Shown here: piece by piece, positions 52,861 to 64,000 of the stretch | Position numbering within the stretch: position 1 is the first letter of the stretch | Layout of the letters: the number at the start of each line of letters is the position of its first letter | Source of the DNA: Mugil cephalus | Taxonomy: Eukaryota; Chordata; Actinopteri; Mugiliformes; Mugilidae | Assembly: GCF_022458985.1 (NCBI RefSeq) | Contig: NC_061772.1 | Span: forward strand, 28,331,501 to 28,395,500 | Direction of reading: 5' to 3' | Length of the DNA stretch: 64,000 nt | Made by a program: the position numbers and the translations under genes | The notes under the pieces: model-generated | What the model was told of the DNA's origin: nothing | The model's input: the letters and a program-made list of their open reading frames with translations, nothing else | The model's database searches: none

Positions 52861-52865
52861 CCTTC

Positions 52866-52875
52866 TTTCACTTTC
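52866..52875 (+). promoter_or_regulatory. Possible ISRE-like site upstream of unit F
   Basis: TTTCACTTTC, a full match to the TTTCNNTTTC core, ~150 bp before the first-exon donor (53026). Conserved with one change upstream of A and absent from the B/C/D-type upstream sequence. Confidence 0.3.
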
Positions 52876-53322
52876 GGGATATTGTCAGATCTACATTTGT
52901 GTTACATAGTTAGACAGATTTAGCAAAGAAGAAAAAGTGAAATGAATCACTCACACAAATCGTCTGGATCCAACAGACAAAGATGTTTCTGTGTTTAAAT
53001 CTTTGACCTGGATGTGAGTTTGAAAGGTAAGAATTCTGAACTATACATGTGGATTATATGGTGACCTGTTTGACTGTGTGTGACATGCTGCTGATGGAGG
53101 TGATAACGATCCAGTTTATCTCTGTAAAGGTGTGCACAACGGATGTTTCTGAGGAGAGAGAGGACGGTGGTTCGACCTTAAAGGCTGCTCTGTCTGAGCA
53201 AAATGATGGAGAGACAGGAAAAAATAGGTAAAACAAAGAGATTGTTGGGTGCAAATAGTTGTTGTCTAGCTCAAAGTTTATCTCTGCAAAACCTTTACCT
53301 ATATATGTTGTGTTGAAGCCAA

Positions 53323-56300
53323 ATGAACCTGGAGAGACTGGACTCACCTGTACCTGGTCTTTCACGGAGGAGTGTTCAGTCTATGCATTTACCCTTAACA
53401 TTTGAGGGTGGAGACGAGAGACGGTCAAGGAAGGAACCAATTGAATTCAATAATAAACAACACTCTGTCACGCAAAGGTATGAATTATGAATATCTACTG
53501 AGGTTTGAGCTGCATTCAAACTTTCAGTGATATTTAGTTTATGTCATTTGCTTCGGGATATTCATTCTTTTAAACTTGATGTAAAGGAACCCTGGTAGGA
53601 GTTACATTATCCCAAACTGACAACATTAAGTGGAAACCAAATTATTATCTTACTGACTTCACTGACTTGGAGTTTTTTTTGAATTTGAGAAATGCTTTTC
53701 AGTTAAGCTTATAACCAGGAATTTGAATGTTTCTGATGTGTTGTAGTCAAGTGAACCAGGAGAGACCAGACTCACCTGTAGCTGTTTCCTTCGGGAGTGT
53801 TTGGTCTATGAGTGAACCCAAATGTGATCAGCAAATGTGAGAATTTAAAGAAGATGTTTGCAGTTGCAGGACTTTACTGACTTGGAGGTTTATTGATTTG
53901 TCAAATGCACTTAAGTTCAGTTCATAATCTTCAATGTGAATGTTTTTGTTGGTGTTAAGTGAGTCCAGACCTATGTTGAAGGAAGATATTTTCCTCCTTC
54001 CTTCGGCCCAGGATCTTTATACCTTTTGGAAAGGATAGTCCATCTCTCCACAAATCACGTGACAATTACTCACATTTAGGTTATTTATTTGGTACACAGA
54101 GAATAGGTAAAGCCGAAGCCCTCCTCCAAGCAGACACAGTGACCTTGTTCTACCTAGGCTCCACCCATACAAAAGGGAGGAGTGCTGCCTGTGAATTTCC
54201 ATGTGTAGCCAATTGGCTTTATCTGGTTTCCAGCGTGTGAAATATTGGGATGTGGTGTATCCTAGTCTGTGAGCAAGTTGCAGCAAAGTGGAAAACAACT
54301 CCTTATATGGTGAGATAGTGGAAGTAACATTCTTCCCGATTTTTCTGAGTGTTACACACAGTACTTAACTCCTTAAAACCCAACACCTACCTGAACTCAG
54401 CAGTGGGTCCATAAAAAGCAACCGGTCCAGAAATGATCAAATTGCATTCAATGATAAACGACATTCGGTTGAGACGATATATGAATTATGATTACCAACT
54501 TAGGTTTGAAATTAAATGAAAGATCTGATCGTACTTTACATGACACTGGCTTTTTCCAAGAATTACAACATAAAGAAAACGTAGAAGCAGGACCTGATAG
54601 ATAAATTTTACTGCTCAGTTCAGGCGAGTATGTCACTGATCTCTTCCATTTTCTATGTCTCTTTGTTTTCTGTTTTTGTCACACACTTCCCCACAGTTTC
54701 CAGAAGAGGTCTGATCATCCGGAAAATCTAGATTCCATTTTCAGGGTATAACTGTTTTTATTTATTCTGATTTAACTAAAATTAAGTAACTTTAAAAGCT
54801 TGCCTCTTACTTAGAAGAGCAAGGTAATATGAAGATAGTCTTATAGATATTCTTATAAAACTAACCCATGCATCCCACATGTTTCATGCTAATATACTGC
54901 ATATATCTTGTCCAAGTTTTTTATGGCTTCAAGAGACAAAAGTGAGCCAAGTCCACAAAACAGAAACAGAAAAATTAAAACATAGCAGAAAAAGTATGGG
55001 GCCAGAATCCTGTTTTTAATAACAGACTTGGGGACCGTTTCCATCCATGTCCTCTTTTGGTAGAGAGAGGCAGCAGCAGTGGCCACCACCATTAGCCTCA
55101 GCTCTGTTTTATAACCTGGAAGTTCCTAGCCACTTCCCCTGAAACCTTCCCCTCCATGCCAAAAATCCTGCCAATAAGTTGACATTGAAAGTCAGAAAAT
55201 GTTTTTCACAAACTGAAAAAAAAAACAAAAACAAAAAAACACTGAAATGAAAACCAGTGAGACTAAAAAACAAACAAACAAAAAATGTAAAAAGTCAACT
55301 TTTGTTATTTTTTTCAATGCCAAATTCTTTTTTCAATACCAAAGATTAAAGACAGGGTTCTGGCCCCATAAAAAAGTACATGTGTAATTAGGTTTGATAT
55401 TTACTGGTAAGTGCTTTTCCTGTTAAGACAAGTCAAAATATTTGCATTCAATTTTTTAATTGGTCTGCTGCATCAACTTAAAGGTACGACTTTCCTGTCT
55501 GAGATAATGGACATTGATTATGTCAATCAGCAAAACTTTTTAAACTTATCAACTCATATTGTTGAACATTTTCTCTAGTGGCTGGAGGAGGACATTGTTT
55601 CTTTCGCGAAGCAGGAGCTGAACAGACTCAAGAAACTTCTGAATTCAGAATCTCCAGAAGGTTCAGAGAACCTGAGAGAAGATGCTGGAGAAGAGCAGAG
55701 AACCAGTGACAGAGATGCATTTCTGAAGATCACATTGAACTTCTTGAGGAGAAAGAAACAGGAGCAGCTGGCCAACACTCTGCAAAGGAGTGAGATGATT
55801 TAACTATTATACACCATCTGTAGTGATATGGAATTCATCAATTATATCCATGCACCTTAAAGTTACATACATTAGCTGGAGATCTGAAAATTACATTGAG
55901 TCCACACATAAAATAACACAATTTACTGTTACTTTATCTGTTTATCAGAACGTTTTCTATACTGTATATAGCTTTATAGTGAAGAATGTCAGGATATTCA
56001 CATTCACACATGCAGTGAATACAACCATTTTTATACACAGTCGTATATTTTCTTGGGGTCAAGTTTAATTGGACAGTTGACCTTCCTGTTTGGGGTTAAA
56101 TGGTAATTTAAACACTGCATGCAAGTGAGAATGGTTGTTTTAAATCAGAATTATTTTTATTATGATTTGATGAGACCAAAATAATTCCAGATATATAAGA
56201 AACTAACTATATTGCCTTACCATTCACTGACTGATATTATTTGTTCTGTTCTCAGAAACTTATGTTCCAATTTGTCAAGGTAAATTAAAGTCCAACCTGA

Positions 56301-59300
56301 AGAGGAAGTTTCAGTGTGTGTTTGAGGGAATAGCCCGAGCAGGAAACCCAACGCTTCTCAGTCAGATCTACACAGAGCTCTACATCACTGAGGGTGAGCG
56401 TAAAGAAGTCAGTGATCAACATGAGGTCCGACAGATAGAAGCAGCCTCTGGGATACATGCAAGATCAGCAACCACAGTCAGATGTGAAGATTTATTTAAA
56501 CCTTTACCTGGAAGGAATGAGCCGGTCAGAACAGTGTTGACAAAGGGAGTGGCTGGAATTGGTAAATCAGTCCTAACGCAGAAGTTCACTCTGGACTGGG
56601 CTGAAGACAAAGCCAACAAGGACATACAGCTTATCTTCCCATTCACGTTCAGAGAGCTCAGTTTGTTGAAAGAAAAAAAGTTCAACTTGGTGGAACTTGT
56701 TCATCACTTCTTTACTGATATCAAAGAACCAGGGATATGCAGTTTAGAAAAGTTTGAGGTTGTGTTCATCTTTGATGGTCTGGATGAGTGTCGACTTCCT
56801 CTGGACTTCCACAACACTGAGATCCTGACTGATGTCACAGAGTCCACCTCACTGGATGCGCTGCTGACAAACCTCATCAGGGGGAAACTGCTTCCCTCTG
56901 CTCACCTCTGGATAACCACACGGCCTGTAGCAGCCAATAGGATTCCTCCTGAGTATGTTGACATGGTGACAGAGGTCAGAGGGTTCAAAGACCCCCAGAA
57001 GGAGATGTACTTCAGGAAGAGATTCAGAGATGAGGAGCAGGCCAGCAGGATCATCTCCCACATTAAGGCATCACGAAACCTCCACACCATGTGCCACATC
57101 CCAGTCTTCTGCTGGATCACTGCTACAGTTCTGGATCACATGCTGAAGACCAAAGACAAAGCAGAGCAGCCCAAGACCCTGACTGAGATGTACATCCACT
57201 TCCTGTTGGTGCAGACCAAACTGAGTAATGTAAAGTACCACAAAGAAGCTGAAAGAGATGAAGTCTGGAACAAAAAGACTAAGAAGACCATTCTCGCTTT
57301 GGGAAAACTGGCTTTTGAGCAGCTGTATAAAGGAAACTTGATCTTCTATGAAACAGACCTGAAAGACTGTGACATTAACATAACGTCTGCCTCAGTCTAC
57401 TCAGGACTGTTCACAGAGATCTTCAAACAAGAAAGCGGGATAACCCAGGCAAAGGTCTTTTCCTTTGTCCATCAGAGTCTTCAAGAGTTTTTGGCTGCAC
57501 TCTACGTCTTTGTGATGATCATCAACACTGGTGAGGACATGATGAGAGGAAAGCGGTTGAGATTACCATTTGAAAGTAAACTGAAAAAACTCTACCGGAG
57601 GGCAGTGGACAATTCTCTACAGAGTCCCAATGGACACCTGGACTTATTTGTCCGCTTCCTCCTGGGTCTTTCACTGGATACTAATCAGACTCTCCTGCGA
57701 GGTCTGCTGACAAAGACAGTAAGTAAACCACAGTTCAAAGAAGTGCTGGTGCAGTATATCAAGAAGAAGATCAGGGAAACCCCCCCTCCAGAGAGAAGCA
57801 TTAATCTGTTTCACTGCCTGAATGAACTGAATGATCATACTTTAGAGGAGGAGATCCAACAGAGTCTGAGATCAGGAAGTTTCTTCAAAAACAAACCGAC
57901 TCCCTCTCAATGGTCAGCGCTTGGCTTCATCTTACTGTCATCACAAAAAGACCTGGACGTGTTTGACATGAAGAAATTCTTTGTTTCAAAAGAGTTACTA
58001 CAATGGCTTCTCCCAGTGGTCAAAGGATCCAAAAAGTCTCTGTAGGTGCACCACTTTCATTTGTTTTTATGTGTCTTTGCAGCAGACAAACTTGCTTCAC
58101 AATCAAACCCTTTTCTTCTTTAGGCTCAGTGACTGCAACCTTTCATGGAGTAGCTGTGAAGTTTTAGTCCCAGTTTTAACCTCCAAGCACTCAAATCTGA
58201 GAGAGCTCGACCTGAGCAACAATGACCTGCAAAATGAAGGAGTGCAGGTGCTCTCAGCTGGAATTCGGAATCCCGAGTGTAGACTGGAGATTCTGAGGTT
58301 GGTTATTGTTTTTTGGCTTATGGTGTCAAACCCAAAAATACCACCAACCCAACTTCATCAGGATCCCTAGCTCTCTGTCCATTGTACTGTAGACAGAATA
58401 ATTACATTCTTTTGTTGCTAAAATTAGAACAGGATGTACTGACACCAGAAAGACCTTATGAACCTCTCAATTTAACAATTAATGCAGAAACTTGTATCAC
58501 TATGTAAAGCATAATTCTATTTTGTTTACAGGTTGTCAGGCTGTCTGGTCACAGAAGAAGGCTGTAATTTTCTGGCCTCAGCTCTGAGCTCAAACCCTTC
58601 CCATCTGAGAGAACTGGACCTGAGTTATAATCCTCTAGAAGAATCTGATGTGATGCAACTGTCTGCTGGACTGAAGGACCCAAACTGGAAACTGGAAATT
58701 CTCAAGTACAATTAATTATACAGCACCAGTGTCGTCATATTGTACATAATGTGCATCATACAATGCATATGCACATGTTTTAGCATCAGTCATCACCTAT
58801 CCTTCTCTGTCCTTCTACAGAACTGATCACTGTGGAAAATGCAGACGGAAACCTTCACTCTTCAAGTGTAAGCGACAATGTTACTTTTAAGATTCACATC
58901 ATGACTGATTACTGCTGTCATATGTACACAGCTGAAACCATGAGATAGTTATCTTAGTTTAAGTTAGCATGGTAGAAACTAGAGATCAACGGATATGAAT
59001 TTTTTAGGGCCGATACTGATACAATTTTTTTGTACATCAACACTGGCTCATGGCCGATACGTGCTGCAGTTTTTTCTGAGCCAATATTTGTAGCAGATAC
59101 TACTTTTTCTCCGTCCATTTACATGATAAAAATGACACAATGATAACAAATGTTACAAGTCTCAATTTAAACAAAAACATTTATTAAACTCAAAGAATAT
59201 TTAACACTTTTATGCATACAAAATAAAAATTAAGAAGAAATAGATAGAGATATGAAGGGAGATATGAGAGAGAAAAAACATCAGCTAGCAAACAACAACA

Positions 59301-61085
59301 TTAAAAGATGAAGGCTGTTGCTAATGACTGTAATATGTTGGTGCTGTGTGACAAAGTAATAGATCTTTGGTAACCGTTTCTTTTTATTTATTTTTTTAAA
59401 AAAGAAAGAAAAAATAACTCTTTCAACTTATTTTTAGGGGCTTGACAGCCTGTGAGTACAAGCATTTTTCAGCTTCCAGCTGCATGCACTCATCTAGTGG
59501 GGGAGGGCCAATGTATGGGCTGCATGGTCTGCAGTGTTTCCAGCAGCATAGGGCTGCCTGTGGATGCGCTTGTCTGAAAAAAATATATAAAAATATATAA
59601 TGGAGAACGCACTCGTGATAACAGTAAAAAAAAAATACAAATATCGGCCCGATATACCAATGGATCTCTAGTACAAATGCCTATCGTGGCTCCATGTGAA
59701 ACATCTATTAAGACCTCAGAAATTGACCAGGCAACATTTCACCAATTCACCATTTGTTGCTGCTCTATCTAACTAATAGTTTCAGTTTTTATTGTCTTGA
59801 CAAATGGGCACTAGGCCCTTTTTAGCCCGGCCTCCTCTGTCATTCAACCACCAGTTGGCAGTATGTGGTTTTGAAACCACCACTGTTGTCTTTATGCTTT
59901 AAATTGAACATATGATATAAATGGTTGAAGGTAAGGAGCTGGTACACACATTACGTTTTTTATTAATTTATCCCATTTTCTATTTTTGAGTCAGTCACAT
60001 AGCTCTGATTATACTGGAAGCATCCATGCACAGAGTAATTTCACTGCCGAGCTGTTTGTAGCACTGGGAGAAAAATTGCAAGCAATAAACTTAAAGACCC
60101 TGGTCATTATCAAGGAGGAAGGTAGAACACTGGTGTGGCCAGGATGCTTTATGTGTTCTTACTTCCAAATGTGGGGTCAGATCTCAAACGCATCCTCCAC
60201 ATCTGCATAATGTGCTGCCCACTTGCTGTTGATTTATCTTGATTAACTGATTCTAAAATAAAATTCCAAAAATGAAAGAATGCACAGTTTCATTCAATAC
60301 AGAGAAAAGGAATAAAACTCTGCATGCAACTGGTCAGTCCTCCAGCCAATCAGAGAAACAGTTAGTTCCAATGGGAGAGCACCCAGAGCAACTACAAGTC
60401 TACACATTTACCAACCTACATAAAAGTTTACCAATCTGTGTTTTCTCTTCTCTTGTTTCCACCATCAGATTTCTGTGAACTTGAACTGGACCCAAACACA
60501 GCGGACAGTAAACTCTTGCTTTCTGCTTGCAACAAAAATATGCAGGTGGTGATTGAGAAACAGCGGTATCCCAAACATCCAGAGAGATTTGAAGGCTGGA
60601 AGCAGCTGCTGTGCAGCGAAGGTCTGACTGGACGTTGTTACTGGGAGGTCCAGTGGAGCGGCAGTGTTAGCATAGGAGTGACATACAAAGGCATCAGAAG
60701 GAAGGGAAAAAGAGACGACTGCTGTATTGGATGGAACGATCAGTCCTGGTGTGTGTCCTGTTCTCGTCAGGGTTTCACTGCCTGGCACAATAAAACACCA
60801 TCAGACATCAAAGCACCCCCACCCATTGACTCCAGCCGGGTAGCAGTGTATCTGGACTGGGATGCTGGAACCCTGTCCTTCTACTCTCTCCCCAATAGAG
60901 ATTCCTTTGTAAAACGGATCCACCTCCACACCTTCTACTCTACATTCAGTGAACCCCTCTACCCTGCCTTTGGGTTTGAACGAACACCTGAGGTTGGGAC
61001 TGAGTCCACGGTTTTCTGGTCCTCAGTTTCTCTGAGCCCCTGTGACGGAAGTGCTGCAGACCAAATGGGTTTTTTAATTAAGTGA
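53323..61085 (+). CDS. NLR-C unit F, NLRC3-like receptor, altered 5' end
   Basis: Exons from the first usable ATG: 53323-53477 (exon begins at 53319), 53747-53836, 54697-54745, 55579-55789, 56256-58041, 58124-58297, 58532-58705, 58821-58867, 60469-61085. Phases close: 3303 nt, 1100 aa. The leader exon (53130-53227) is open but has ACA ACG where paralogues have ATG, so the start is moved to MNLERLDSPVPG in the repeat exon, or to an ATG at 53058 if intron 1 is kept. The second repeat exon has in-frame losses. A third is split by an LTR and skipped. The linker has lost the usual acceptor, and a new one (CCCACAG, 54696) keeps frame. The helix exon is full length (WLEEDIVSFAKQELNR). Walker A lysine ~272, FDGLDE ~341-346, LRR ~764-879, B30.2 ~896-1100 with a longer tail. 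Donor after NACHT is GTAGGT, weaker than GTAAGT elsewhere. Confidence 0.82.
53974..54385. mobile_element. Solo LTR fossil inside an NLR F repeat exon
   Basis: 412 bp with ends TGTTG ... CAACA, flanked by a perfect 4-bp duplication CCTA (53970-53973, 54386-54389). No internal retroviral region. It interrupts an N-terminal repeat module that is contiguous in C. Family undetermined (TG..CA ends with short duplication fit an LTR element); identical flanking repeats suggest it is not very old. Confidence 0.7.
58980..59670 (+). mobile_element. hAT-like MITE in NLR F intron
   Basis: 691 bp with inverted ends 'tagagatcaacggatat' and 'ccaatggatctcta', and repeated 'ggccgatac'/'tatcggcccgata' motifs inside. 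Flanks 'gtagaaac' and 'gtacaaat' fit an imperfect 8-bp duplication. No transposase frame. Lies in the 47-bp exon-to-B30.2 intron, the same intron that holds Tc1 in B. Confidence 0.7.
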
Positions 61086-61194
61086 TTTTTAAAAGTAGTA
61101 AATATAACTTCACAACCACAAATGCAGGCAGACAGGAGCTGGGAAGTAATACTTGAGTCATGCAGAACCCACCTGGTTTTAATTAGTGAGTTGT

Positions 61195-61290
61195 GGATTG
61201 ACACTGAAATATCGATACTTCTGATACTAAGTCTTTACGCTCTAAAATCGATTTTCAAATCAAAACTATCGATACTTTGGATACTTCAGT
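61195..61290. repeat. Palindromic MITE-like fragment (tentative)
   Basis: Motifs 'aaatatcgatacttctgata' and 'actatcgatactttggatac' flank an AT-rich centre. Resembles short fish MITEs built around TATCGATAC. Confidence 0.35.
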
Positions 61291-62844
61291 CATTGGAGGT
61301 GATGTAGGAACACAGTGGAAAGTAACTGAACTATTCAGTTGTGGCAACACAACAAACCTTGTGAAACACAAACTCAGTTTAAACCACAACACGATGCATT
61401 TATGATGAGGAGAACAGAAGAGGAGAGAACAGAGTCAGAATTAAGATTAAAGGTTTCATTTTATAGTTGTTCTTAATAGTTAAACAATAATTTATTGTTT
61501 TTTTAGTGTTTGAAACAACATTTTAACATATTTGGTATAATTGTGTCTCTGCATTTTCATTTGTTGTATTAGCTCAGCTATATAAGAAAAGAGGCCACTA
61601 ACTCAATATATAATATATATATACTTCCAAGTTTAAAATAAATAAATACATTACTCTGATGTCTTGTATTATTTATGAAACTACGATTTGAGGTACCCTC
61701 CCTTTTTAGGTGATGTAGATTTTATTTATTTTTTTTGTGGTTGTTGTTTTGTTTTGTTTTTTGTTTTTTTGCTATGTACAGTTTAGACCAGTAAAGGTCA
61801 GGACAATCTAATTCCTGAAGTCAGCAAACAGAGTAGTTTCTAACTCATTTTGACTGTATTGATAATAGTATTTCTTTATGTCATTAAAACACAATATCAG
61901 TGTGTAATATATGTCTAATTATGGTGTATTTATGTGTAAAAAATAATATGTTTTTTTTAAAGTGATTTTCTGTTTATATAAAGGTGAAGAAACCTGAGTC
62001 CTGCTTCTTATTTGAGTTGTTTGAATGAATGTTGCTGTCTTGTATTCTTACTTCCTAAATGTAAAGCACTCTGAGCTGCACCTGCTGCATCAAGTGTGCT
62101 GCAATTGTGAACATGCACACGTGCGTATGCATTATTTACAGCTGTGATTGATTTTTTTTTTAAGCCACATGTCACTCAGAACTGCAACAGCACAAAGCAG
62201 ATCCATTCCCAGCGGCAGAAATCACACGATCCTCAACAGGATGAGAGGTGACTGACAGCTTAATACCACTCAGTTTAGAGCTGTCACCAGTGTCACAGCC
62301 ATTAAAACCATGTCACATGTTCTTACGTAATACCAAAGTGTGCTTTTTTACATTTACGAAAACCAAATGTGCAGAAACACAAGTTAATGTTACAGAAACA
62401 GTATAATCATGCACAGATGCTTCCTCTATCAGCCTCTCTGAGCTTCACCCCACAGAAATAAATCATTGAATCTCTTGCAAATAATTAAAAAATACCCAAA
62501 AAATATATTAGTAGAGTGTATAGTCCACAGACTAACCCCCTAACATGTCTAGTTGTTTCAAATATCAGCAACAAGCGACATTTTAGACCCCAGATGCAAA
62601 CGTTAAATCAAGATACCACCATCTCCTGGGCAGCCGTTAGTGTTGAAGAATCAGGCCATGACCTCAAAAAATGGTGAAAGGAAAATATAAATGACGGCAC
62701 ACTGTATAACACTGGTTTATCTTCAGATTTCAGACAACTGACAGGGAACAACTTCTAATTCTCATTCTCGTTTTCTGAAATCCTGACGACCCCTCTATCC
62801 TCAGCGTAGATCAAAAATTTATTTCACGTGCTAACCTGACGTTA

Positions 62845-63128
62845 ATGAGTTTCCGTCCTGCAGATGTTTCACAATAAGAGCGCTGTTAAGAAATGAATGG
62901 TGTATGCCCACTGAAACAGGAGCCTCATTATTTGAAACATTTAAAAAAGAAAAAAAAAATACACTTGTGAAACAGATGTAATTAGAGAAAAAAATCATGT
63001 TACCCTCTGTAGTTAGTGAAATAATCCTATTTATATAAATGTCATATCTTTTGTAAAAGATTTTATTTTCACTTGCAATTACACCACGGACCACTAGGGG
63101 TCGACGTTCCCCCGGTTGAGAATCACTG
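62845..63128 (-). mobile_element. hAT-like MITE, third copy
   Basis: Reverse complement of the 16,243 family: ends 'ggttgagaatcactg', contains 'ccacggaccactaggggtc' and 'atacacttgtgaaacagatg'. Shows that the family is dispersed, not only part of the NLR duplication. Confidence 0.65.
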
Positions 63129-63866
63129 CTCTAGAGGAGGACTGGGCTGGACTTATCCCAGCTGTCGGGAAACAATTTACGTTGAAAAAAAACAAAGATA
63201 AAATTACATTTATGCATCGACCTGAGACTGTAACCTATATTCATGATTCACAGGTTAAAGAGAAGTGTGAGAATTTTTGCTCAGCGCCCTTAAATGAGTT
63301 GGAAGGAAAGCTAGTAACTAAAATGGGTCCAGTCACACAACATAAACTCACTTGGATGAGTTTTAAAAAGTGTTTTATTGCTTTAAAAACAGGATATGAT
63401 CAGGAAAGACTTGGGGTCTAACGTTGCATCCGTATTTTTTCCAGCCAAACATCTTAATTTATTTTCCTGGTGACTTTGTTCACTAAAACGTGTGTGAGAG
63501 TGTTTACCACATGTGATGGCTCTGTGCCACAGGACACATGATACACACAAACACTTTACAGTAAAAGTCCATTATAGCAGTCACAGTGGTGTTAATAATT
63601 ATACTGTTCAGACTGGTGCAACCAGCTGAACAAGAAACCTCAGAGCACAGAAAGAAACTACTTGTACACTTCATTTTATTTATTTACATAGACACTTACT
63701 GGCATGCCGGTTTTTTTAGGGACACATGGTGAATGTGTTCCTGCATTAAATGTCACTCGGTGTTTGTTTAGGCTGTGGTTTGTTATACTGTTGAGTTGTA
63801 CAGACTCAGAAAGAAGAATAAGAATAAGTAAGAAAACACAAACAAAACAATATATACAATAAAATA

Positions 63867-64000
63867 TGAGTCAGGCATAACATTATGACCACCTTCCAAA
63901 TATTGTGTACGTCTCCCTCCAAAATAGTTGTGACTCACCAAACAATGGACACGGGCCTTCTGAGGGTGTCCTGTGGTGTCCAGTGACACAGTGTTGTTAG
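63867..64000 (-). mobile_element. Tc1/mariner end, runs off the window
   Basis: 'tcaggcataacattatgacc' is the terminal repeat seen inverted at 12,105-12,130. Following sequence ('ggccttctgagggtgtcctg') matches the 3' transposase part of that family in reverse. Confidence 0.65.

Larger units (their letters stand above)
61086..64000. other. Right flank of cluster, no gene seen
   Basis: AT-rich intergenic DNA with transposon debris. No further NLR module, so the array may end at F or continue beyond the window. Confidence 0.5.

Noticed and set aside
63116-63421. 101-aa plus frame at the right edge
   Set aside because: Begins inside a MITE end and shows no domain or gene-like context.

Overview
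The window is nuclear DNA of a bony fish, almost certainly a teleost. Genes are split by short GT-AG introns. The intervening DNA is full of fish-type Tc1/mariner, hAT-like MITE and LINE debris. The right three quarters hold a tandem cluster of FISNA-NACHT-LRR-B30.2 receptors (NLR-C, 'NLRC3-like'), a family hugely expanded in teleosts.

Left part (1-13,000): two single-copy genes on the minus strand. foxr1 (253-5529, six exons, 296 aa model) carries the PNLWxWVNPNI block and a FOXR/N-type forkhead domain. atp6v0d1 (7041-13002, eight exons, 350 aa) encodes subunit d1 of the V-ATPase membrane sector. All splice phases close in both models.

Right part (14,500-61,100): NLR-C units, all on the plus strand. 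A (14,846-15,522) is a remnant in which an N-terminal repeat exon is fused straight into a B30.2 exon. B (17,905-27,606) is complete in exon structure and frame except for one CGA-to-TGA stop at the NACHT sensor-1 arginine. C (30,559-36,904; 1253 aa) and D (39,054-46,770; 1151 aa) look intact. E (49,463-51,280) is an orphan 5' module. F (53,323-61,085; 1100 aa from the first usable ATG) is open throughout but has lost the ATG used by its paralogues, and an LTR insertion splits one of its N-terminal repeat exons. The order of modules is fixed: noncoding first exon, short leader exon, 0-5 symmetrical ~38-aa repeat exons, linker exon, charged helix exon, a FISNA-NACHT exon of exactly 1786 bp in all four units, two 174-bp LRR exons, a 47-bp exon and a B30.2 exon.

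The spacers are also duplicated: the A-B spacer matches the C-D spacer, including a shared hAT-like MITE. C and D share a GATA microsatellite and a shortened helix exon, so they are the closest pair. By family knowledge these proteins are cytosolic innate-immune sensors: FISNA/NACHT for ATP-dependent oligomerisation, LRR and B30.2 for recognition. The ligands are unknown.

I found no tRNA, rRNA or CRISPR array. I do not claim a new biological system. The most interesting observations are the evolving ~240-bp exon-intron tandem array in unit C, the single-stop unit B, the loss of the start codon in F with an open upstream intron, and the orphan modules A and E.
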